Source of the DNA: Amycolatopsis sp. A133
GTDB taxonomy: Bacteria; Actinomycetota; Actinomycetes; Mycobacteriales; Pseudonocardiaceae
Direction of reading: 5' to 3'
Length of the DNA stretch: 64,000 nt
Assembly (NCBI RefSeq): GCF_031082405.1
Contig: NZ_JAVHJU010000007.1
Location: 248,001 to 312,000, forward strand
The notes under the pieces were generated by a model. The model made no database searches and was not told where the DNA came from. It was given only the letters and a program-made list of their open reading frames with translations. Below are positions 58,065 through 64,000 of this stretch, piece after piece (within the stretch, counting starts at the first letter, position 1; each line of letters begins with the position of its first letter). Position numbers and translations under genes: made by a program.

Positions 58065-58823
58065 ATGCAGATCAACGGCACCGCGGCGCTCGTCACCGGA
58101 GGCGCGTCCGGCCTCGGCGGGGCGACGGCGAAGGCCCTCGCCGCCAAGGGCGCCCGGGTGTTCGCGCTCGACCTGGCCTCGTCGATCGAGAAGGCCGAGC
58201 AGGTCGACGGCATCACCTACGTCGAGGCCGACGTCACCGACGTCGAGCAGGTCGAGGCCGCCGTCGCGACCGCGTCCGGGTCCGGTGTGCCGCTGCGGAC
58301 CGTGGTGAACTGCGCCGGCATCGGGCCGTCCGCGCGGATCCTGTCCAAGAAGGGCCGCCACGACCTCGCGCTGTACGCGAAGGTCATCCAGATCAACCTC
58401 GTCGGCACGTTCAACGTGCTGACGATCGCGGCCGAGGCGATCGCCAAGACCGAGCCCCTCGCCGACGACGCCCGCGGCGTCATCATCAACACCGCGTCCA
58501 TCGCGGCATTCGACGGCCAGATCGGGCAGGTCGCCTACTCGTCGTCGAAGGGCGGCGTCGTCGGCATGACGCTCCCCGCGGCCCGCGACCTGGCTTCGCA
58601 CGGCATCCGCGTGCTGACCATCGCGCCCGGCATCGTCGACACCCCGATGCTCGCCACGGTCAGCGACGAGTTCCGCGCGTCGCTCGCCGCCGGCATCCCG
58701 TTCCCGAAGCGGCTCGCGCGCCCGGACGAGTACGCGCAGCTCGCGCTGTCGCTCATCGACCACGACTACCTGAACGGCGAGGTCGTCCGCATGGACGGCT
58801 CCCTCCGAATGGCCCCCCGCTAA
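58065..58823 (+). CDS. SDR family 3-hydroxyacyl-CoA dehydrogenase-like protein
   Basis: Classical short-chain dehydrogenase of 252 residues: TGGASGLG at 11-18, NCAG near 84, and YSSSK near 160. The pattern (LDLASSIEKAEQ, PFPKRLARPDEYAQL) fits HSD17B10-like 3-hydroxyacyl-CoA dehydrogenases. Predicted NAD cofactor. Followed by two palindromes and a convergent methyltransferase. Confidence 0.85.
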   Translation: MQINGTAALVTGGASGLGGATAKALAAKGARVFALDLASSIEKAEQVDGITYVEADVTDVEQVEAAVATASGSGVPLRTVVNCAGIGPSARILSKKGRHDLALYAKVIQINLVGTFNVLTIAAEAIAKTEPLADDARGVIINTASIAAFDGQIGQVAYSSSKGGVVGMTLPAARDLASHGIRVLTIAPGIVDTPMLATVSDEFRASLAAGIPFPKRLARPDEYAQLALSLIDHDYLNGEVVRMDGSLRMAPR

Positions 58824-58824
58824 C

Positions 58825-58880
58825 GCGTAGCTTTCACGTGAAAGCTACGCCCCCTGGTGGGAGCTTTCACGTGAAAGCTC
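58825..58880. terminator. Two perfect palindromes between convergent genes
   Basis: A 26-bp perfect palindrome (58825-58850) and a 20-bp one (58861-58880) share the core AGCTTTCACGTGAAAGCT and fill nearly all of the 61-bp gap between the SDR and methyltransferase stops. Each can fold as a stem with an ACGT loop. They may act as a bidirectional terminator, or as a repeated protein-binding site with a CACGTG centre. Confidence 0.65.
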
Positions 58881-58884
58881 GGGG

Positions 58885-59538
58885 TCAGCGGGTGAGGCGG
58901 ATCTCCAGGCCGATGCCGTCCGCCGTGACCGAGCAGGCGCCGAACGCGCTTTCGGTGGCCAGTGCCTCGAACTGTTCGCGGGTGAACGCCCGGCGGCGCA
59001 GCCACCCCAGCGTCCGCCGGACCGTGAAGCCGCTGACCGCGCCCAGGTTCATCCCGGCGACCTCGCGGTCGATGTCGGCGGCGGTGGCCGCGTGGTTCAG
59101 GTCTTGGATCACCGCGAAGCCGCCCGGGCGCAGTACGCGGTGCATCTCGTTCAGCGCCGCCACCGGCTGCCGGAAGTTCTTGAACGCCGCCTGGCAGACC
59201 AGGAAGTCGAACGACTCGGCCGCGAACGGCGCGTGGGTGACGTCGCCCTGCTTGAAGTCGATGTCCAGCCCCGCGCCGTTTTCGCGGGCGATCTCCACCA
59301 TCGTGTGACTGATGTCGAGCCCGGTGACGCGGAAGCCGCGCTTCGCCAGCTCGATGGCGAAGAAGCCCGGCCCGGGCGCGACCTCCAGGACTTCGGCGCC
59401 CTCGGGCCAGCCCGCCGTGACCTCGGCCGCCTGCCGCCGGTACTGCGCGAGCTGGGCCGCGGTGCCGCGGTTCTTGGCGTACCAGCGGGCCTGGCGGCCC
59501 TCCATCTCGGGCACCTTGTGCTTGCGGGTCGTCTCCAT
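58885..59538 (-). CDS. Class I SAM-dependent methyltransferase
   Basis: A 217-residue methyltransferase with motif I VLEVAPGPGFFAIEL near 50-64, post I LDIS, and ALNEMHRVLRPGGFAVIQD. Acts on an unknown small molecule. It lies 6 bp downstream of a PadR regulator on the same strand and is probably its target. Confidence 0.87.
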   Translation of the reverse strand: METTRKHKVPEMEGRQARWYAKNRGTAAQLAQYRRQAAEVTAGWPEGAEVLEVAPGPGFFAIELAKRGFRVTGLDISHTMVEIARENGAGLDIDFKQGDVTHAPFAAESFDFLVCQAAFKNFRQPVAALNEMHRVLRPGGFAVIQDLNHAATAADIDREVAGMNLGAVSGFTVRRTLGWLRRRAFTREQFEALATESAFGACSVTADGIGLEIRLTR

Positions 59539-59544
59539 CGGTTC

Positions 59545-60174
59545 CTACCTCTCCACGAACTCCCCCAGGTCGTCCGGGAATTCGCCGGTTTTGTGGTAGC
59601 GCCGCCAGGCGTCGAGGCCCGGCAGAGCGCCGGTGGTCAGTTCTTCGAGGAAGCCGCGCACCCAGCGCACCTCGGCTTCCGTCATCGCGAGGTCGTACTC
59701 GACCTCCACCAGGAACAGCCGCGGCATGAGCGGACGCAGCTGCTCGAGCGCCGCGCGGTAGGCCTCGGCGCGTTCGCCGAGCTGCTCCAGCCGCTCCCGC
59801 AGCCGGCTGATCGCCTGGTCGGGCCCCAGGACGCCGATCATCGACAGCCCGGCCTTGAACCGCGGGGGCTCCCGATCGACCGTGCCGACGAGCTCGCGGA
59901 CCCAGTCCTCGAACTCTTCGCGCCCGGCCGGCGTGATCCGGTAGACGGTCCGCTCGGGCCGTCCGCCGTCCTTGACGCTCTCGACGGCCTCGACGAAGCC
60001 GTGTTTCTCGAGGTTCGCCACGACGGTGTAGAGCGAGCCCCACTTGATCGGCATGTCGGCGTCCTTGCCGCGCTGCTTGAGCACGGCCGCCATCTCGTAC
60101 GGGTGCATGGGGCGTTCCAGCACGACGGACAGCACGGCCAGCCCGAGCACGTTGCCGACCTTCCGCCGCTTCAT
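59545..60174 (-). CDS. PadR family transcriptional regulator
   Basis: Winged-helix regulator of 209 residues: GLAVLSVVLERPMHPYEMAA and IKWGSLYTVVANLEKHGFVE (HTH, about 12-65), then a C-terminal helical dimerisation region of the PadR/Vir type. PadR proteins usually repress adjacent genes in response to phenolics or drugs. Direct and inverted repeats upstream look like operators. It leads the methyltransferase gene. Confidence 0.88.
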   Translation of the reverse strand: MKRRKVGNVLGLAVLSVVLERPMHPYEMAAVLKQRGKDADMPIKWGSLYTVVANLEKHGFVEAVESVKDGGRPERTVYRITPAGREEFEDWVRELVGTVDREPPRFKAGLSMIGVLGPDQAISRLRERLEQLGERAEAYRAALEQLRPLMPRLFLVEVEYDLAMTEAEVRWVRGFLEELTTGALPGLDAWRRYHKTGEFPDDLGEFVER

Positions 60175-60182
60175 CTCGACTC

Positions 60183-60211
60183 CTCGTCTACGAGTATTCG
60201 TGGACGAGTAT
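60183..60211. promoter_or_regulatory. Possible PadR operator
   Basis: CTCGTCTACGAG (60183-60194) is an inverted repeat with arms CTCGT/ACGAG, and the 8-mer ACGAGTAT occurs twice, at 60190-60197 and 60204-60211. The elements overlap within 37 bp upstream of the PadR start codon, in its likely promoter. Confidence 0.5.
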
Positions 60212-60256
60212 CACGGAAGACACGACAGTTGGCAAGTGTCTTAGCCAGTGAACTAC

Positions 60257-61897
60257 TCAGAGATCGAACATGTAAGGCACTTCGGCCTGAGCACGGGCGT
60301 CGATCCACTCGCGCAGCGCCCGCGTCGCGAGGACGTCGTCTTCGTTGTAGCGCAGGAGCCGTTCGCGCTGGTCGTCGTCCGGCTTCTCGCCGTCCATGCC
60401 CACGGCGTCGCGGTACCACCGCATCGACGCCTCGCCGCCCGCCTCCGGGTCGCGCCAGGAGAAACCGGCCACCGGCGCGATCACCTTCAGGCCCTTGCCG
60501 TGGGAGCACAGGAACTGGTCGGTGACGCTGCGGAAGAGGTCCACCCACTGCTCGGAGTCCACAAAGGACTGGATGGTCTTCTTCGACGGCACGCCGGGGT
60601 GGTCGCCGAAGCGCTCGACGGAGCCGAAGAGCCAGCGGTTCTCGGCGAGCGCGTTGTAGCAGTAGGCGCGGAAGGTCAGGCCCGCCGCTTCGGTGCGCTC
60701 GCGGACGTCGGTGAGCCAGGCCCAGAACTCGGCGAAGGACCGTGCCTCGTCGTCGGTGGGCAACGGGTCCCACGTCGCGAAGGCGCGGTAGCCCGGCGGG
60801 ACGCCGATGTCGGCGCCGCTGAGCAGGCAGCCCCAGAGGTAGGCGCCGGCGTCGCCGAAGCTCTCCATGTCGACGTCGACCTCGACGTCGGCGCGCGGCA
60901 CCTCGACCGCCTCGACGCGGCGCACCAGCGTCAGGTCGGCGAGCCACGCCCGGGCGAGCACGACGGCGTCCGGGAAGGTGACCCCCGTCCAGTTCACCGC
61001 CGGCGGCTCGCCCGCCGGGTCGAGCGCCGCCAGCTTGTCCACAGTGGACACGCCGGCCCGGCGCAGCTCGACGGCGTCCTCGCCGCGGACGACGAGGCTG
61101 ACGTCGCGGGTTTCCGTGAGCACGACCTCGCACGTCGGCCACCACGGGCAGCGACGGCACTCCAGCACGCGCGACGGCTCGGCGAGGGGTTCCTCGCCGT
61201 TCGCGGCGGCGGTGGCGATGGCGAGCCGGTCGGCGAACCGGACCTGGTACTCGGTGAGCGCGTTGCGCCCGCCCGGCCAGGTGCCCGCCGTGAGGTCGTG
61301 CCAGACGACGACGTCGGCGTCGAGACCGATCACGCCGCCGAGGGCGAGGCTCTCGTCGGCCTGCCCGAGCGTCTGCAGCATGCGGCGGATGTGCACGAGC
61401 CGGAGCTGGTCCCGCGGCTGCGACCGGACCTTGCGGCCGTCGTCGGCCGCGCGGTGCGCCGGGTCGAGGTCGGTCAGGTCGGTGACGATCGCGCCGGTGC
61501 CGCGGTCGGTGATGCGGTGGCGCACGACGAGCACCGGGACGTACCCGTGGCCGGTGCGGACGAGCAGGTCGATGCCCCCGCGCCGGTGCCCGGCCGCATC
61601 GACCGGCAGCAGCGCACCCCAGATGTAGCGCGCTTCGGCGGCGAAGGCCTGCAGCGTCTGCTCGACGCGCTCGTGGGCCGGGAGGTCGCGGCCGATCTTC
61701 ACCCAGTGGTCGTCGTTGGCGGCCATCAGCCGGGTGACGATGTCCTCGCGGTGCGCGGCGGCGTCGTCGATCCGCTGCTGCGCGGTGGGGTCGGGCGGGG
61801 AGAGCGGCACCTCGCGCATGGCGGGGTCGTGCTCGAGGTGCACGCGGCGACGGCAGCGGCTGACCGCGCCCGCGTCGAGTACCACCTCGGTGTTCAT
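60257..61897 (-). CDS. TM0106-type RecB-like nuclease with exonuclease domain
   Basis: A 546-residue protein. The N-terminal half is the RecB/Cas4-like domain of the TM0106 family with a cysteine set like that of Fe-S nucleases: Cys in SRCRRRVHLEHD near residue 14 and CRRCPWWPTC near 247-256. The usual PD-(D/E)xK residues are degenerate (GGIDLLVR, then LVVRHR). The C-terminal half is an RNase H-like/DEDD exonuclease domain (VDVDMESFGDAG near 339, RYNEDDVLATRALREW near 519). ATG at 61897. Members are thought to process nucleic acids; substrate unknown. Confidence 0.85.
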   Translation of the reverse strand: MNTEVVLDAGAVSRCRRRVHLEHDPAMREVPLSPPDPTAQQRIDDAAAHREDIVTRLMAANDDHWVKIGRDLPAHERVEQTLQAFAAEARYIWGALLPVDAAGHRRGGIDLLVRTGHGYVPVLVVRHRITDRGTGAIVTDLTDLDPAHRAADDGRKVRSQPRDQLRLVHIRRMLQTLGQADESLALGGVIGLDADVVVWHDLTAGTWPGGRNALTEYQVRFADRLAIATAAANGEEPLAEPSRVLECRRCPWWPTCEVVLTETRDVSLVVRGEDAVELRRAGVSTVDKLAALDPAGEPPAVNWTGVTFPDAVVLARAWLADLTLVRRVEAVEVPRADVEVDVDMESFGDAGAYLWGCLLSGADIGVPPGYRAFATWDPLPTDDEARSFAEFWAWLTDVRERTEAAGLTFRAYCYNALAENRWLFGSVERFGDHPGVPSKKTIQSFVDSEQWVDLFRSVTDQFLCSHGKGLKVIAPVAGFSWRDPEAGGEASMRWYRDAVGMDGEKPDDDQRERLLRYNEDDVLATRALREWIDARAQAEVPYMFDL

Positions 61898-61987
61898 GGA
61901 GATCACTCTAGATTCCCACCGCCGAGCCGACATGCCCGCCACCCAGGCGACCAGTAAGTTCGACCTCGACACGTCGCAGGAGGTGCC

Positions 61988-62449
61988 ATGGCGCGCAAGG
62001 CCAAGGTCGAGGGTGAAGCCAGGTTCACCCCAAAGAGGGCGAAGAACGTGGTCGCGGTGGCCAAGGTGCTCGGCCCGGCGGTGATCCCGGTGGTGGCGCC
62101 GTTGGCGGTGCGCGCGGCGGGCGTCGCCCGGGAGGCGTACGACCGCTACCAGGCGCGCAAGCTGGGTGTCTCGGTCGAGCGCCTGAGCGAGTACACCGGT
62201 CGCGGCGCGGCCCTGCACGCCCGGATGGCGGGCTTGGCCGAGGGCTGCCGCGACCTGCAGAAGTCGGAGAAGGCCTCGAAGGCGGACACGGAGTTCGCGA
62301 AGGACGCACTGGGAACGCTGGAGCAGCTGTCGGCGACGGTCCGGGCCGCGGAGCGGATGCCGGCGGCGCGCCGGAAGTCGGCGCACCGGGCGGTGGCCGG
62401 GGAACTGGAACGGCTGGAGGGCCAGCTGCTGCACCGGCTGGGAATCTGA
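61988..62449 (+). CDS. DUF6474 family protein
   Basis: A 153-residue, highly basic, helix-rich protein: RFTPKRAKNVVAVAKVLGPA (start of the domain) and a hydrophobic stretch at about 22-45. The pattern is that of the actinobacterial DUF6474 family, of unknown function. No catalytic motif is visible. AGGAGG lies before the ATG. Divergent from the nuclease gene. Confidence 0.68.
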   Translation: MARKAKVEGEARFTPKRAKNVVAVAKVLGPAVIPVVAPLAVRAAGVAREAYDRYQARKLGVSVERLSEYTGRGAALHARMAGLAEGCRDLQKSEKASKADTEFAKDALGTLEQLSATVRAAERMPAARRKSAHRAVAGELERLEGQLLHRLGI

Positions 62450-62459
62450 CTCCCGTCGG

Positions 62460-62503
62460 TCGTGAGTGGTAAAGCGGGTTAGAACCCGCTTTACCACTCA
62501 CGA
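62460..62503. terminator. Perfect 21-bp-arm hairpin between convergent genes
   Basis: A 21-bp perfect stem (62460-62480 with 62483-62503) around a 2-nt AG centre, so the hairpin loop would be formed by opening the inner pairs. It lies 10 bp after the DUF6474 stop and 4 bp before the convergent binding-protein stop, so it is probably a bidirectional terminator. Confidence 0.8.
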
Positions 62504-62507
62504 GCGG

Positions 62508-63467
62508 CTACTGCACGAAGCCCTTCTTGACCATCCAGTCGTGGGCCACCTTGCCCGCGTCCTTGCCGTCGACGTCGACCTGCTTGCAGAGCTCGATCAT
62601 CTGCTCGTTGTCGATCGCCGCGCTCACCTTCTCCAGGGGGCCGCGGACCTCCGGGTGCTGCTTCAGCCACTCCGTGCGCAGCGTGGCCACCGCGTTGTAC
62701 TGGGGGAACGCTTTCTTGTCGTCCTCCAGCACCCGCAGGTTCAACCCGGAGATCCGGCCGTCCGTGGTGAACACCTCACCGACCGGGCAGGTTCCGCTCG
62801 CCACCGCCGAATAGATCGTGCCGATGCCGAAGTTCTTCACCGTCGGGTTCTGGAAGCCGTACGCCTTGACCGCGGCCGGGAAGCCGTCCTGGCGGCTGGT
62901 GAACTCCGTCTCCAGGCAGAACACCGCCTGGTCCGGCTTCTGCTTGATGAACGCCGCCAGGTCGGACGTCGTCTTCAGGTTGTTCTTGGCGCCGTACTCC
63001 TCGGTCACCGCGAACGCGTACTGGTCGTTCAGCGGCGAATAGTTGAGCCAGGTGACGCCGAACTTCTCCTCGTCCGCCTTGGCCGTCGCCTCGTACTGGG
63101 CCTGCTCGCCGCCCGGGACCGGGAGCTCGTTGCCCTGGTAGTTGATCCAGCCCGTTCCGGTGTACTCCCACGTCACGTCCGTCTGCCCGGACAGCAGCGC
63201 CTGGCGCGAGGAATTCGACCCCTTGATGTCCGACAGGTCGACGACGTCCGCGCCCGCGGCCGTCAGCGCCATCTCGGACATGTACGCCAGGATGATGTTC
63301 TCGGTGAAGTCCTTCGACCCCACCGTCACCTTCAGGCCCTGCAGGGCCGGGATCGGCTGGATCGAACCGGGCCGGATGTCGTACGGCACCGCCTGGTTCA
63401 CCGTCAGCCCGCACGAGGAAAGCGTCGCGCCCAGCACGGCCACGACGAACAGCCGCCGGAGTTTCAT
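62508..63467 (-). CDS. Glycine betaine/choline-type ABC substrate-binding lipoprotein
   Basis: Lipoprotein of 319 residues. The lipobox LSSC lies near residues 16-19 (VVAVLGATLSSCGL). The OpuAC/ProX family pattern is seen in VTVGSKDFTENIILAYMSEM, DVTWEYTGTGWINYQG and FGIGTIYSAVASGTCPVGEV. The quaternary-amine specificity is inferred from family; aromatic-box residues W101 and Y103 (WEYTGTGW) are present. Its start overlaps the stop of the permease as ATGA. ATPase gene not in the window. Confidence 0.88.
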   Translation of the reverse strand: MKLRRLFVVAVLGATLSSCGLTVNQAVPYDIRPGSIQPIPALQGLKVTVGSKDFTENIILAYMSEMALTAAGADVVDLSDIKGSNSSRQALLSGQTDVTWEYTGTGWINYQGNELPVPGGEQAQYEATAKADEEKFGVTWLNYSPLNDQYAFAVTEEYGAKNNLKTTSDLAAFIKQKPDQAVFCLETEFTSRQDGFPAAVKAYGFQNPTVKNFGIGTIYSAVASGTCPVGEVFTTDGRISGLNLRVLEDDKKAFPQYNAVATLRTEWLKQHPEVRGPLEKVSAAIDNEQMIELCKQVDVDGKDAGKVAHDWMVKKGFVQ

Positions 63468-64000
63468 CGCAGGCCCTTCGGTCCGAAGTACTGTTCGGCG
63501 ACCGCGCCCAGCCAGTCCACCAGCAGCGCCAGTGCGACGGCCAGCACCGAGCCGGTGACCAGCACCGACGTCAGGTTGAGCTTGTAGCCGGTGTCGATGA
63601 GCAGCCCGAAGCCGCCGGCGTTGACGAACATGCCGAACGTCGCCGTGCCGACCGCCAGCACCAGCGACGTGCGCAGGCCCGCCAGGATCAAGGGCACCGC
63701 CAGCGGGAGCTCGACGCGCCAGAGCACCGCGCCCGCCGACATCCCGATGCCGCGGCCCGCGTCGATCAGCGCCGGGTCCACCTGCTGGATGCCGACCATC
63801 GTGTTGCGCAGCACCGGCAGCAGCGAATAGAACGCCAGCGGCAGCGCCGCCACCCAGATGCCGCCGGTCGCGCCGGTGACGATGAACCACAGCACCAGCA
63901 CACCCAGCGCGGGCGCGGCCTGCCCGATGTTCGCGATCGCCAGGAACACGGGAGCCAGGAAGCGCGCCCACGGCCTCGTCACGATCACCCCGAGCGGCAC
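63464..64000 (-). CDS. Glycine betaine-type ABC permease (5' end outside window)
   Basis: C-terminal 178 residues of an integral membrane permease of the ProW/OpuCB type. The start lies beyond the right edge; the GTG at 64000 is probably internal. The helix-loop region IANIGQAAPALGVLVLW and the EAA-like loop LIDAGRGIGMSAGAVLWRVE, which contacts the ATPase, are both visible. Coupled to the binding-protein gene by a 4-nt overlap. Confidence 0.87.
   Translation of the reverse strand: MPLGVIVTRPWARFLAPVFLAIANIGQAAPALGVLVLWFIVTGATGGIWVAALPLAFYSLLPVLRNTMVGIQQVDPALIDAGRGIGMSAGAVLWRVELPLAVPLILAGLRTSLVLAVGTATFGMFVNAGGFGLLIDTGYKLNLTSVLVTGSVLAVALALLVDWLGAVAEQYFGPKGLR

Noticed and set aside
1..64000. 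Prophage, integrative element or insertion sequence
   Set aside because: No integrase, transposase, phage structural gene, or attachment-site repeat beside tRNA-Gly was seen. Codon use is uniform apart from short AT-rich promoters.

Overview
The window is high-GC actinobacterial DNA, most like Amycolatopsis or another member of the Pseudonocardiaceae. That placement is inferred from codon bias, frequent GTG starts, the mycothiol gene mca, IdeR-type iron boxes, actinobacterial families of unknown function and a TTGTCCACA-type DnaA box. It reads as ordinary chromosome: one tRNA-Gly(GCC), about 62 protein genes, and no transposase, integrase, phage or CRISPR array. No stretch over about 200 bases lacks a gene.

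Layout. At 1-5 kb lie cydA-cydB-cydD (cytochrome bd oxidase and its ABC exporter, cut by the left edge), with three DnaA-box-like sites between cydA and cydB, then an S41-like protease. At 5-12 kb come a GDT1-type transporter, a DUF998 protein, homogentisate dioxygenase hmgA divergent from an unknown gene coupled to an IclR regulator, and a substrate-binding/VWA protein coupled to a coiled-coil membrane protein. At 12-19.4 kb come an MFS/LysR pair around a palindrome, an iron-box-controlled DUF2470 protein, a PPOX enzyme, a CPBP protease, arginine deiminase and a ferritin behind tandem iron boxes. At 19.4-26.7 kb come a SigE-family sigma factor with a probable membrane regulator, DUF952, DUF5926, a P450, a 21-bp tandem array, mca with a divergent TetR gene, DUF4328 and rhodanese genes.

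At 26.7-33.9 kb, read leftward, are a LytS-type kinase, an S49 protease, a secreted GH16 glucanase with its ribosome-binding site inside a long hairpin, a LytTR regulator, a small membrane protein and an acetate-type symporter. At 33.9-39.9 kb are an Fpg/Nei glycosylase, a sigma factor fused to a zinc-binding and membrane region, tRNA-Gly, an Imm7-like protein, a DUF2716-like protein, a hydrolase and an unknown gene behind a LexA-like box. At 40-48.6 kb is a surface-glycan block: a three-module methyltransferase/GT2/GT4 protein, a methyltransferase and an AlgJ/AlgX-like acetyltransferase, flanked by two paralogous membrane proteins. At 48.6-56.5 kb are a NarL-type two-component pair, an XRE/MFS pair with repeated GGTACC operators, a sigma/VOC pair, a gamma-glutamyltransferase homologue and a VOC protein. 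At 56.6-64 kb are UDP-glucose dehydrogenase, an SDR, a methyltransferase/PadR pair, a TM0106-type nuclease, DUF6474, and a glycine-betaine-type binding protein with its permease, cut by the right edge.

Themes. Genes are densely packed: co-directional pairs often share ATGA, GTGA, TTGA or TGATG junctions, and six convergent pairs overlap at their stops. Iron (IdeR boxes), drug or stress response (TetR, XRE, LysR, PadR operators) and cell-surface functions recur. The most unusual items are the hairpin over the GH16 ribosome-binding site, the 54-bp double-hairpin element present twice and once inside a coding 3' end, the exact 21-bp array, the sigma/zinc/membrane fusion and the LexA-like box before an unknown gene.
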